Below, piece after piece: positions 9,444-17,499 of a stretch of DNA of 36,335 nucleotides (position 1 is its first letter; each line of letters starts with the position of its first letter). A model generated the notes under the pieces. The model made no database searches. It had not been told where the DNA came from and saw only the letters and a list, made by a program, of their open reading frames with translations. A program made the translations under genes and the position numbers. The DNA is from Sphingomonas xinjiangensis (GTDB taxonomy: Bacteria; Pseudomonadota; Alphaproteobacteria; Sphingomonadales; Sphingomonadaceae): contig NZ_JACIJF010000024.1 in NCBI RefSeq assembly GCF_014199255.1, positions 1 through 36,335 on the forward strand. The letters are read 5' to 3'.

Positions 9444-10820
9444 ATGATGAGCAACTCCGGTGTCCTCGCGCAGAACATGTGGATGCAAAAGCGTTCACTG
9501 CCGCAGATTGGCAGGTGGGCAGCAGACGTCGCGAGAGCGGCGCTGATCGCGGTCGCGGTCGCGGTCGCGCCCGCCGCGCCCGCCGCGCCCGTGCTGGCCG
9601 CCGCGACGCCGGGGAAGCTGCCGGCTTGGTCAAGCGGCTACTTTTACATCCATCACATCAGCACCGGGCGGGGTAATGCGACCTACTTCGTCATGCCAGA
9701 CGGGACGACCATGCTCATCGATGCCGGGGAGGCAGACCCCGAGTTTGCGAAGATGGTAGCGCCGCTGAAGGCTTTCCCTCCGCTTCCCGACGGTTCGCAC
9801 TCGGCCGGCTACTGGATCGCCGACTACATCCGGCAGTTCGCCCCGGCTGGTCGCCCGGTGAAGCTCGATTATGCGTTGATCACCCATTTCCATACTGATC
9901 ACATGGGCACCGTCACAGCGGACAAACCCATGTCGCGCACCGGTGCTTATCGTCTCGCCGGTATCACTGAGGTCGCTGATCTCATTCCGATCGGTACACT
10001 CGTCGACCGGGCTGCGCCCACCTACGACTATCCGGTCGACCTGCGCGAATGTGCTCGTCCCGGTGGTCTACCGGGATCCAACGGAATGTCGCTGTCCAAC
10101 TATCTCGGTTTCGCCGATTATCGGTTGAAGCACGGTCAGGCGGTCGTGGGCCTGAAGCCGGGTGCGCTGGATCAGATCAGGCTCGGCAAGGCCGGCGCGT
10201 TCCCCACCTTCCACATCCGCAACGTGGCATCGAGCGGCGTGATCTGGACGGGTGCTCGTGACGAGACCCAATACTACATTCCGAAGGACGCCGTCTCGGA
10301 TTGCAGGTTCGACGAGAATCCGTTCAGCAACGTCCTGACGATGGCCTACGGCCGGTTCAAATACTACTCTGGCGGCGATATTCCTGGTGTGCCTGCTTAT
10401 GACCAACCTTGGTGGCGGGACGTAGAAACACCCGTGTCGGCAGTCGTCGGACCAGTCGACGTCATGCTGCTCGACCACCACGGCAACCGGGACACGGTCA
10501 ACGAGAACATCCTGCGCAACCTTGCTCCCCGCGTCCTCGTGCAGGAGAACTGGCTTTCTCCGCAGCCCGGCGAGGATGTGGTCAACAGAATGGCCTCCAA
10601 AGGGCTCTATCCCGGTCCCCGAGACGTTTTTTCCATCGGCATGGCCGTCGAAACCCGCGCCGCGATCGGTCCGATCATGGACAGCATATATAAAAGCTAC
10701 AACGGCCATGTCGTTATTCGCGTCGCGCCGGACGGTGAATCCTATGAAGTGTATGTCCTCAACGACGCAAATACCCGCAGGGAGATAGTAAAACGGTTTG
10801 GGCCGTATCGATCGAAATAG
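9444..10820 (+). CDS. Secreted MBL-fold metallohydrolase
   Basis: This is a metallo-beta-lactamase-fold hydrolase of unknown substrate, 458 residues. The metal site motif THFHTDHMG lies near residues 147-155, and a later LLDHHGNRD motif (about 342-350) supplies further metal-ligand candidates. The overall plan resembles ComEC/Rec2-type MBL proteins without the membrane domain. The N-terminus is a long, basic, then Ala/Val-rich export signal ending around APVLAAA, so the protein is probably periplasmic or extracellular. AAGGA at 9435-9439 precedes two ATGs (9444 and 9447). It is tightly linked to the trehalase. Its C-terminus is homologous to the broken gene at 222-503. No member with a known reaction can be named from sequence. 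An esterase- or phosphodiester-type activity would be a guess. Confidence 0.82.
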   Translation: MMSNSGVLAQNMWMQKRSLPQIGRWAADVARAALIAVAVAVAPAAPAAPVLAAATPGKLPAWSSGYFYIHHISTGRGNATYFVMPDGTTMLIDAGEADPEFAKMVAPLKAFPPLPDGSHSAGYWIADYIRQFAPAGRPVKLDYALITHFHTDHMGTVTADKPMSRTGAYRLAGITEVADLIPIGTLVDRAAPTYDYPVDLRECARPGGLPGSNGMSLSNYLGFADYRLKHGQAVVGLKPGALDQIRLGKAGAFPTFHIRNVASSGVIWTGARDETQYYIPKDAVSDCRFDENPFSNVLTMAYGRFKYYSGGDIPGVPAYDQPWWRDVETPVSAVVGPVDVMLLDHHGNRDTVNENILRNLAPRVLVQENWLSPQPGEDVVNRMASKGLYPGPRDVFSIGMAVETRAAIGPIMDSIYKSYNGHVVIRVAPDGESYEVYVLNDANTRREIVKRFGPYRSK

Positions 10821-10852
10821 ACGCGGTTCGCTTTGTGTGTGGACCGGCCCCG

Positions 10853-10870
10853 AAAGCGGGACCCCGCTTT
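10853..10870 (+). terminator. Possible terminator hairpin after the MBL gene
   Basis: A perfect 7-bp stem (AAAGCGG with CCGCTTT, loop GACC) lies 32 bases after the MBL-fold stop codon. Only three T residues are present, and they are part of the stem. Position fits the end of the uptake operon but the poly-T tail is missing, so the call is weak. Confidence 0.3.
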
Positions 10871-11383
10871 AAGCAAGGAAACTACCCGTAATCCTTAGGA
10901 AAACTATGGGTTATGAGGGGTCACGATCGACGCCGATCTGGACCCCTGGCTATGCAGAACCTGCAAGTGGGCTCAATAGCTTAGCGAGACTTGGTCGGGG
11001 TCCCAGTTTCGGTGCCGACCCACAGCACGGGCAGGGGAAAAGGGTTGAAGGGCTGCGTCAGAAAGGGTGTTAAAGCCCACACCGATCCAGAAAGCGTTTG
11101 AGGCCCTGCGGGCTGACCGGATGAAGCATGAAGCACAGCGCACGGAATATCGCGATTAGATGCAAGCAGCCGCAGCGGTTCGCTTGCCCACATTGCCATC
11201 GTTCGGAAGAATGACGGTAACGGCAGGGCAGGTGACCGCGTCGGCTGCGTTGCCAACTCGTGACGGTCGCCTGTCGGTAGCGGTCCTGGTAGGGTAGGTG
11301 CTCGATGGTCCTTAATTCATCTAGAACTCAAAAGGACTTAGCCCGAAAAAGCTGCTATTTTTTGAAGCTTATTTTGCACGGAA

Positions 11384-11432
11384 AAAGGACTGACGCTTTG
11401 CGGTGCCCTAAGGGCATACCCAAAAGGCACCG
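11384..11432. repeat. Copy 2 of the repeated imperfect palindrome
   Basis: This is the partner of 116-165. The core 11410-11432 matches 143-165 at 22 of 23 bases, in direct orientation. Inverted arms GGTGCC (11402-11407) and GGCACC (11426-11431) frame the copy. It lies about 150 bases before the toxin-antitoxin pair and marks the right end of the uptake module. Confidence 0.6.
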
Positions 11433-11588
11433 CAACGCGGCGCGATCTGGCATCGTGCGGCGTCAGTGGTAGAAGTGCGTTCGTGTGACACGCCGCTGCG
11501 CGCGTGCCATTTGGAAGCACGCCTTGCCGTTAAGCGACGTCATGCCTACAGAACACCTATCGGCAACTAAGTCTCGCAAGGTGCTGCC

Positions 11589-11834
11589 ATGACGTTCCAG
11601 ATCAATATCACTTCGAACGGTCGGATGAGCCTTCCTGCTGACATTCGGAAGCGTCTGGGCCTGACCAGTGGCGGTGCCGTCTATCTGGACGAGACTGAAG
11701 ACGGCATTGTTTTGCGAACAGCCGCACAGTCGGTGGCGCGAGCTCAGGCGCTTGCCAAGCAGTACACCGGCGACAATCCCGACGCGTCAGTCGATGCCTT
11801 CCTTGCTCGCCGCCGCGAGGAAAGCGGGGAATGA
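11589..11834 (+). CDS. vapB: Antitoxin, AbrB/SpoVT (VapB-like) family
   Basis: This is the antitoxin of a type II toxin-antitoxin pair, 81 residues. The N-terminus has the swapped-hairpin AbrB pattern: INITSNGRMSLPADIRKRLGL near residues 4-24, then a GGAVYLDE strand region. The C-terminal tail is the part expected to bind the toxin. AAGG at 11578-11581 serves the ATG at 11589. The gene overlaps the toxin by 4 bases (ATGA), which couples their translation. Antitoxins of this class usually bind their own promoter, but I did not find a clear operator palindrome. Confidence 0.88.
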   Translation: MTFQINITSNGRMSLPADIRKRLGLTSGGAVYLDETEDGIVLRTAAQSVARAQALAKQYTGDNPDASVDAFLARRREESGE

Positions 11835-12217
11835 GTGTGGTACTCGACGCCTCTGCCCTCATTGCGATGCTCAAAGGGGAGGGGGGCGCGGTCAAGGTGG
11901 CAGCTGGAATTGCAGGGGCGCGAGTTAGCAGCGTGAACTACGCTGAAGTGGTCAGCCACTTTATCCATGCGGGCATGCCGGAACGGCAGGTCGATGAGAT
12001 GCTGGATCCTCTCCCCCTCACAATTGTGCCGGCGGACAGGGCGCTCGCGCAGATCGCGGGTCGGATGCGAGCCGTGACAGCGGAGGCAGGTTTGAGCCTA
12101 GGCGACCGCTTCTGTCTGGCGCTCGCACGTCGTGAAAGATTGCCGGCGTGGACTAGTGACCGGAACTGGAAGAAGGTCGCGGATGCCGTCGAGGTCAAGG
12201 TTGTAGCTATTCGCTAG
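11831..12217 (+). CDS. vapC: PIN-domain ribonuclease toxin, VapC-like
   Basis: This is a small PIN-domain endoribonuclease toxin, 128 residues, which is the usual VapC length. The acidic metal-binding residues can be placed: D6 in VVLDASAL, E39 in NYAEV, D92 in SLGDRFCLALA, and D110 in TSDRNW. VapC toxins typically cut tRNA or rRNA and are held inactive by the cognate antitoxin. Here that is the gene just upstream with a 4-base overlap. The specific RNA target cannot be predicted. The pair lies at the boundary between the uptake module and the defence-like genes, a common place for addiction modules. Confidence 0.9.
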   Translation: MSVVLDASALIAMLKGEGGAVKVAAGIAGARVSSVNYAEVVSHFIHAGMPERQVDEMLDPLPLTIVPADRALAQIAGRMRAVTAEAGLSLGDRFCLALARRERLPAWTSDRNWKKVADAVEVKVVAIR

Positions 12218-12399
12218 GTGCGCCGGTTTTTTTCAAGTGTACAGACCACTCTCACCTGCCTCGTAGATAAACAAACGACCGCTTATGTCAGAGGCTGAAG
12301 ATCGGGTTTATCGCAGCGAATAATCAACTAAGCGACCTGATCTCGGTTCGTCCCGCGACGACACTCGCCGCTTCAGAAGCTGCCTTAGGTCACGGTGCG

Positions 12400-13794
12400 T
12401 TAGTCGTCGTCTTCCTTGTCCCACTCAATCTCATCGTATTCCTTGGCCTTTAGCAAGCGGACTAGTTCCTCTTTTGTGGGGTAATCCCGCTTCAGCTCAA
12501 GCGTCCGTAAGTCCACCAATTCACTTGGATCAATGGCGACGATCTGCTTGTCGAGCTTAAAAGCCTTAGTGTGTTCGCCCCGTAAATTCTTGGCGGTGAG
12601 CGTCACGGTGATTTCTAGCGGCTCGTTGCTGGAGGTGGGCGCGACGACCCCTTCGAAATAGTAATCCTGTCCGCTGTGAAAATCCTCACAGCTCGCCTTC
12701 GTCTCGTGGCTCCTGCGTGCCCGCAGCGTCGTCTCAAATTCGTGCCGGCCGACCCGCGGGGGGATCATGTTTCCCAACTGCCGATGCATGCTAAGCGAGC
12801 TGAAATGATCCGGCCGTGGCACGGGGGCGGCGGGTCCACTAGCTGATACGGCCACGACCCGACGATTAATCCACCCATCGCTTGTCTTGATCGACACGAC
12901 AAGGTGATCAGCCCGTATGTCGCCGCCATTGGTGACGCGCACCGTGAGAAGCCTTTGATTGAATAGCAATTCAAGTTTCTCGCTGAATTTCGTAACGAAC
13001 GACGGCACTTCACGCGTTATGAAGGTGCTATACTTCCCATCGTAGGAGCTATCGCGGTCGCTGCCGAAAGCGGAGCTAATGCCGTAGCTGTCCCTGCTGC
13101 CGTTCGACTTCTTAGGGTTTTGCTTCTTGATAAGCGCGGTGATGGCGTCGGCCTGCTCGGCATCCAATTTCGCAACCCGGTAGATTGTCGGCGGAGAGAT
13201 GTCGGACACCACGATTGAAATCTCGAAAGTCGGCTCGTCCTTTTTGTATTCGGCGACCTGCTGCTTGAGCCTCTGAATTTCCTTGTCTTTGGGGCTGGGT
13301 TCAGGACCGCGAAGCCAACCGTCGGATGCTTGATGAACTGGCAAGTCGCGACCGCGCGCATAAGCCAAGGGCTTGATGTCGTGGCTAATAAGAATGCGAT
13401 TTTGCGAGGCCACATTGCGCACGTTGAGCGCTTCAGCGACAATCCTGCTGTCACCGTCATCTGGATCGAGCTCGTCATAGTCATTCCACGGAATGCGCGA
13501 GCATGTCGCCATCTGAAGTTCGACGCGTGGGTCGGCCTCACGAAGAACAATCGGCTCGCCATTGATGACAGACGGGGCAATCAGCCGATTGAACGCCCTT
13601 GCATGCGGACCTAAACGCCCGTCCCGCTTCTTGGCGTCGATCTCTTCCATCGCCTTCGGGACGATCAAGGCACGGATCAGTCCTGTCTTTGCGATCTCTG
13701 TCCAAGGAAGTTCGGCAACTGGCTTACCTTCAAGCACGATATTCGCGTCGAGGAAGGCGACCAATTCATCGGTGGAGTTAGGCGGGACGGTCAT
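12400..13794 (-). CDS. Large PIN-domain protein with unknown C-terminal half
   Basis: This protein has 464 residues. The N-terminal 150 look like a PIN nuclease domain: D16 in FLDANIV, E51 in KAMEEID, a D112-D115 cluster in DPDDGDSRIVAEAL and D139 in LISHDIK. A short charged helix follows (about 165-190, KDKEIQRLKQQVAEYKKDE, coiled-coil-like). The remaining 270 residues form a predicted beta-rich region with no domain I recognise, ending in an acidic tail. The C-terminal part contains strand-like blocks (RLLTVRVTNGGDIRADHLVV; LEITVTLTAKNL) that could be an Ig-like fold. It is about three times longer than VapC toxins and has no adjacent antitoxin-like gene. Its 378-base upstream gap faces the DUF262 gene divergently. 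A role as an RNase in stress or phage response is inference. Confidence 0.7.
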   Translation of the reverse strand: MTVPPNSTDELVAFLDANIVLEGKPVAELPWTEIAKTGLIRALIVPKAMEEIDAKKRDGRLGPHARAFNRLIAPSVINGEPIVLREADPRVELQMATCSRIPWNDYDELDPDDGDSRIVAEALNVRNVASQNRILISHDIKPLAYARGRDLPVHQASDGWLRGPEPSPKDKEIQRLKQQVAEYKKDEPTFEISIVVSDISPPTIYRVAKLDAEQADAITALIKKQNPKKSNGSRDSYGISSAFGSDRDSSYDGKYSTFITREVPSFVTKFSEKLELLFNQRLLTVRVTNGGDIRADHLVVSIKTSDGWINRRVVAVSASGPAAPVPRPDHFSSLSMHRQLGNMIPPRVGRHEFETTLRARRSHETKASCEDFHSGQDYYFEGVVAPTSSNEPLEITVTLTAKNLRGEHTKAFKLDKQIVAIDPSELVDLRTLELKRDYPTKEELVRLLKAKEYDEIEWDKEDDD

Positions 13795-14172
13795 TGCCTA
13801 TGATATCTCCTGACGCACCGTTTTGAGCAACCTCCACCCAATGCAACGCCGACTTCTACTCAGGTCAGAAACCGGCTTAGCTATAAACATTAATGGCGTA
13901 AGCTCATGCACGCTGAGTCTGCGCGAGGTGCCCCCAAACGGCCATGAAATCACAGTTCGCCGAGACTTATGAGGAACGGCGCCGGCGCGCTTGATAGACC
14001 GGGCTGAAAGCGGCGTTGCCCCGGCTGCTGCTTCGCGGCAGACATGGTGCCATTTTTCAGAAGTTCGAGCGTTAATCACCCTGCAACGCGACACGGCGGA
14101 TAGGGAGCGGGAGCCCTTGCTAATCTGAGCTGGCGTCGGCCATATGAAGCATGACTTTTCATAGGTGTAGTG
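13795..14172. other. Divergent intergenic region between PIN and DUF262 genes
   Basis: This 378-base gap lies between two divergently transcribed genes and must hold both promoters. No reading frame in it is convincing. A small inverted repeat (TATGAA at 14143-14148 and TTCATA at 14158-14163) lies just before the ribosome site of the DUF262 gene and could be an operator or a translation-control hairpin. An A/T-rich stretch around 13876-13894 could be a promoter core. Confidence 0.4.
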
Positions 14173-15351
14173 ATGTCTGGTAACGAGGGCGAAGATATCG
14201 GTCCCGATGTAGCCCTACAATACGGTGAGATCACCGAAGACGATCTGGGCTTGGTTGCGGACGATATTCAGCAACTAGTCGTCGCGCCGACCGACTGGAC
14301 GATAAGCGTCCTCGTTGATCTGCTACGCAAGCGCAAGATCGATTTGCAGCCGAACTACCAGCGACGAGTGGCGTGGGACGAGCCGAAGATGTCTCGGTTC
14401 ATTGAAAGCCTGTTCATGCGGCTTCCGGTTCCCCAGATCGTGCTGGCTGAGATGCGTCCCGGGGTCTTCGCTGTTATCGATGGCAAGCAGCGTATCAACT
14501 CGCTGGCGCGGTTCTGCTTGGATGATCAGGCACCTCTGCGGCTGAGTGGATGTGAGTACCGCGCGGACCTCAACGTCAAAACCTACGACGATCTCCAAGT
14601 CGACCCGGCCATGGAACCTTCTGTGGATGCGTTTCAAAATCACACGGTACGAACGGTTGTAATTAAGAATTGGAAGTCCGATAGCCTGCTCTACCTGCTG
14701 TTCTTAAGGTTGAACCAAAACAGCGTGACACTCTCCCCTCAAGAACTTCGCAGGGCTCTCTATCCCGGCAAGTTCATGGATTGGCTGGACGATAAAACTG
14801 CGCAATCCGCAGCAATGGCATCCGTCTTCAAAAAGGTGCCGGATTTCCGAATGCGCGACATGGAAGTCGCAACTCGAGCTCTCGGCTTCAAAAGGTTTGC
14901 CGACCTGTATGCGGGCAACATGAAGAAGTTTTTGAACGACACGTCCAAACGGCTGTCGGAAAACTTCGATGATCAACTGGGCCAGTTAGAGGATGACTGG
15001 ATGCAGTTTGAGGGAGGTATGTCTCTAGCAAGCGACATATTCGGCGACAACGCGTTCAAGTCTCGACAGGACGGAAAATATCAGCGCAGTCCAAATCGGG
15101 CCGTCATCGATATAATGGCCTACTATTTTGCTGATCCCGCCGTCCGTGCCGCAATCCATGACAACGAAAGGGTGGCCATTCGCACTGCGTTTGAGAACCT
15201 CTGCGATAGGAACGCGAAGTTTCTCCAGGCTCTCCAGACATCGACGAAGACTACCAAAGCTACCAGCCAGCGGTTCCATGACTGGGGTGACGCACTGAGA
15301 GACATCATCGGCGGAGTCGTCGTTGAATTTCCGTTGGCTCGCAACTCCTAG
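14173..15351 (+). CDS. DUF262 domain protein (GmrS-like N-terminal domain)
   Basis: This protein has 392 residues. Its N-terminal half is a DUF262 domain, which has a ParB/sulfiredoxin-like nucleotide-binding fold. It shows LQPNYQRRVAWDEPKM, an ESLFMRLPVPQIVL block, and the hallmark IDGKQR motif. The block LFLRLNQNSVTLSPQELRRA matches the family's second conserved region. The C-terminal HNH (DUF1524) nuclease domain of GmrSD-type type IV restriction enzymes is not seen. The ATG at 14173 is preferred over the GTG one codon earlier, with AGGTG just upstream. A HEPN gene starts 14 bases after its stop, so the two almost certainly form one unit. DUF262 proteins are repeatedly found in anti-phage systems, and that role here is inference from family and neighbour. 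Confidence 0.85.
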   Translation: MSGNEGEDIGPDVALQYGEITEDDLGLVADDIQQLVVAPTDWTISVLVDLLRKRKIDLQPNYQRRVAWDEPKMSRFIESLFMRLPVPQIVLAEMRPGVFAVIDGKQRINSLARFCLDDQAPLRLSGCEYRADLNVKTYDDLQVDPAMEPSVDAFQNHTVRTVVIKNWKSDSLLYLLFLRLNQNSVTLSPQELRRALYPGKFMDWLDDKTAQSAAMASVFKKVPDFRMRDMEVATRALGFKRFADLYAGNMKKFLNDTSKRLSENFDDQLGQLEDDWMQFEGGMSLASDIFGDNAFKSRQDGKYQRSPNRAVIDIMAYYFADPAVRAAIHDNERVAIRTAFENLCDRNAKFLQALQTSTKTTKATSQRFHDWGDALRDIIGGVVVEFPLARNS

Positions 15352-15365
15352 GCTAAACCACCGTC

Positions 15366-16052
15366 ATGCCGCTCGCATATACAGCTGACTATCTAACTCT
15401 GAGGGCAAGGTTGACGAGTCTGACCCACCTGCTGCCACCGCAACCAGCGGCGGGTGCCACGCCGTCAAGTCAGGATGTCGATAAAATGGCAGCATTCGTG
15501 GTTCTGTTGCATGCGGAGTGTGAGCACTTCCTAGAAAAGCGGGCGTTGAAAGTTGCGGACGATGCCACAGCAGCCTTCGATAGCGGCGGCGATTTCGGAA
15601 GGGTTGCCAGGCATCTATGCGTTTTTCCGTTCATAGATGCGCCGAAACAGAAACCTGACTTGGAGAAAATGCTGAGCATTTTCGGAAATAGCGGCTTCGG
15701 CATCATGGCAACCACCAAGACAATCACTCAAAACCGAGCCGAGTACGGAAAGTTGCTGAACATCGGCTATCAGCGCTACAAGCAGGCCGTCGCAAACAAC
15801 CATGGAGCGGCCCTGAAGTATCAATTCAAACTTTTGACGGCGCTTGGATTTGATGTCGATTTGCCCGGCGCTACGTTCAAATCTCGCATAGCCCAACTCG
15901 CAACCTACCGGGGTGAAGCTGCGCACACTTCGGTCGTGGCTGCAACCAACACGGTTTCGCCCACGACTCTAGGGACTTGGCCAGCGGACTTAATAGACGG
16001 ATTTGCAAAGATGGATCGTGGCCTGTCCTCGCTCACAACAAGGAAGAAGTAG
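15366..16052 (+). CDS. HEPN-like domain protein, putative RNase partner of DUF262
   Basis: This protein has 228 residues. The C-terminal part carries RGEAAH at 182-187, the R-x4-H active-site pattern of HEPN ribonucleases. An N-terminal helix near 40-60 (HAECEHFLEKRA) resembles the first helix of RiboL-PSP/MAE_28990-type HEPN proteins. A conserved-looking SGFGIMATTKTI loop lies near 109-120. The gene follows the DUF262 gene by 14 bases. The pairing of a DUF262 protein with a HEPN protein of this kind is seen elsewhere and looks like a sensor or regulator plus toxic RNase module. HEPN assignment rests on the motif and helix pattern by eye. Whether it cuts RNA is unproven. Confidence 0.72.
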   Translation: MPLAYTADYLTLRARLTSLTHLLPPQPAAGATPSSQDVDKMAAFVVLLHAECEHFLEKRALKVADDATAAFDSGGDFGRVARHLCVFPFIDAPKQKPDLEKMLSIFGNSGFGIMATTKTITQNRAEYGKLLNIGYQRYKQAVANNHGAALKYQFKLLTALGFDVDLPGATFKSRIAQLATYRGEAAHTSVVAATNTVSPTTLGTWPADLIDGFAKMDRGLSSLTTRKK

Positions 16053-16376
16053 CCGTCGGAAGTTGAAGTAGAAAGTTCGCGCTAAGTTCGCGTGGTCCGT
16101 TGGACACTGTGCGGCAATATTCGTGTTTCGAAAACTGCTCCAGACGGCCAAGGCCGAATTGGTCGATAGCAGAATGACAGATCTCGCAGTCGGTCACTCC
16201 AAACCGGACGTTCAACTGGGCTTTTGTGCATCCATGGTGTCCCTCTTACGGCGCACTACTTGGCTGTCAATGCGCACGCTATCTGGCGGCATTTCGATTG
16301 CGCTGATTAGCCGTGCTGTGAGCCGCATCTAACGAATGCATGCCAGCATCTAAGCTGTGCACACGATCTTGGCGGC
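16053..16376. other. Intergenic stretch without a supported gene
   Basis: This 324-base gap lies after the HEPN gene. One short frame (16123-16332, 69 codons) is open but has no ribosome site, no recognisable domain and odd composition, so it is not called. No clear terminator hairpin with a T tail was seen. Confidence 0.4.
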
Positions 16377-16430
16377 GTGCATGGCTTACGCGCTGCTGGA
16401 CAGTGGCTGTTTGCAAACTACATAGTTGGA

Positions 16431-17180
16431 ATGGCTCATCCTGCCGGATCCCTTCCCGACCTCGTCATCGCGCGATGGGCTAAGCGTGCCCTCACTTATG
16501 GCGCTACGGTCGTCGCCGTCATCTCGGCCGGTCTCTACTTCCTCTTTCAGACGGCCAACAAGGCCACGCTGTCGCCATACGGGCTCGATCCTTCGGGTTT
16601 TTCGGGCTCAGTAGTGGAGATAATTGGCGGAGGGCTTGGCTCGCTTCTCGTATTTTCAATCATTGTTTTCGTGCTGTACTGGCCTTTAGGATGGCCTGTG
16701 GCAGCGCTGAGCCGTTGGATCGGCGGCCTGTACGTCGGTCGGTTCGGTCAACCGGCAGCACTTCGTAGGCTTGAGGCCTGGATTACTTCTGATCCCGCGA
16801 AGCGGACCCAGCGAGCCCTTATGACGGGTATCACCATGATTGTGCCGCTATTGGCCTTTCTGCTCCTCTGGTCTGGATCTGCCATAGGCAACTGGCGCGT
16901 GTCACAGGCTGAGTGGTTAGTTTCGGCAAATAGCTGCGCGAGCGGGTGCTTCGATTACAAGCAGGAGGGTCGCGCCGCCATGGTGACCGGTCGGCCTATA
17001 GCTGCAAATGCGTCACGTATGGCGATTGTAGTCGGCTCGCATAAGGCTGAGATAATTGATGTTGCAAAGATTACGACAGTGGCAGCACATCAGGGAGAAG
17101 CTGTTACAATACCGAAAGAAGCGCCTTTGACGCTACGGATCCAATGGTGGATCCTAGATGTCATAAACGCAAACTGGTGA
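16431..17180 (+). CDS. Small inner-membrane protein of unknown function
   Basis: I do not recognise this protein (249 residues from the ATG at 16431; a GTG at 16377 would add 18). Three membrane segments are visible: about residues 20-43 (ALTYGATVVAVISAGLYFLF), 60-88 (GGGLGSLLVFSIIVFVLYWPL) and 130-152 (TGITMIVPLLAFLLLWSGSAI). A basic loop lies between the second and third. The C-terminal 95 residues are probably periplasmic and contain two Cys (NSCASGC), which may form a disulfide. It is on the same strand as the DUF262-HEPN pair but 378 bases away, so it may or may not belong to that system. Membrane proteins often accompany RNase-type defence genes, which is why it deserves attention. The start is uncertain. 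Confidence 0.65.
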   Translation: MAHPAGSLPDLVIARWAKRALTYGATVVAVISAGLYFLFQTANKATLSPYGLDPSGFSGSVVEIIGGGLGSLLVFSIIVFVLYWPLGWPVAALSRWIGGLYVGRFGQPAALRRLEAWITSDPAKRTQRALMTGITMIVPLLAFLLLWSGSAIGNWRVSQAEWLVSANSCASGCFDYKQEGRAAMVTGRPIAANASRMAIVVGSHKAEIIDVAKITTVAAHQGEAVTIPKEAPLTLRIQWWILDVINANW

Positions 17181-17412
17181 GATCTTAAGATCGCCTTGGC
17201 GCGCGAACAAGGTATTCCGACAAAACATCTAATCTTTGCATGCAACAACTAAGGCGTGGACCGCTTATGCTCGGCTAACGCCTTCCCTCGATTCTTTGTG
17301 TAAGGTCGAGAATGAGCAGCTCGTCATCGACCGGGTAGCGAGGAACCACTTCCCGGCAGAGCAGTTATCTAGGCACCGACGCCATCCCCCCACTCGCGCC
17401 GGTTCCATTGAG

Positions 17413-17439
17413 CGCCCCGCCACCCCCCCCGGCGGGGCG
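17413..17439 (+). terminator. Strong GC-rich terminator hairpin
   Basis: A perfect 9-bp stem (CGCCCCGCC with GGCGGGGCG) encloses a 9-base C-rich loop. It is followed by TTTCGCGTTT. It lies 232 bases after the membrane-protein gene and would stop + strand transcription. The T tail is interrupted, so efficiency is uncertain. Confidence 0.6.
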
Positions 17440-17460
17440 TTTCGCGTTTGCCGGCAGTCG

Positions 17461-17499
17461 AAAAGCAAAAAGCCAGGCTCAGCATGGCTGGACCTGGCT
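17461..17499 (-). terminator. Rho-independent terminator for the 17596-17976 gene
   Basis: Read on the minus strand, AGCCAGG (17499-17493) pairs with CCTGGCT (17477-17471). The stem is followed at once by a T-rich run (TTTTTGCTTTT). It sits about 100 bases downstream of the minus-strand small membrane-protein gene, the expected place. Confidence 0.65.

Larger units (their letters stand above)
10821..11588. other. 768-base stretch with no convincing gene
   Basis: This gap separates the uptake module from the toxin-antitoxin pair. It holds a small hairpin at 10853-10870 and copy 2 of the repeat at 11384-11432, with several short reading frames on both strands. None of these has a recognisable domain or a good ribosome site. 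The segment 11300-11400 is more A/T-rich and contains repeated AAAAGGACT blocks. It may be decayed mobile DNA, but nothing diagnostic is visible. Confidence 0.5.

Noticed and set aside
10981..11256. Minus-strand frame of 91 codons in the long gap
   Set aside because: No ribosome site or family resemblance; low confidence that it is more than chance.
11338..11520. Minus-strand frame of 60 codons over repeat copy 2
   Set aside because: The frame overlaps the repeated palindrome and has no support as a gene.
13798..14094. Minus-strand frame of 98 codons upstream of the PIN gene
   Set aside because: Basic, no domain, and it occupies the divergent promoter region.
16123..16332. Plus-strand frame of 69 codons after the HEPN gene
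   Set aside because: No ribosome site, no domain, composition unlike neighbouring genes.
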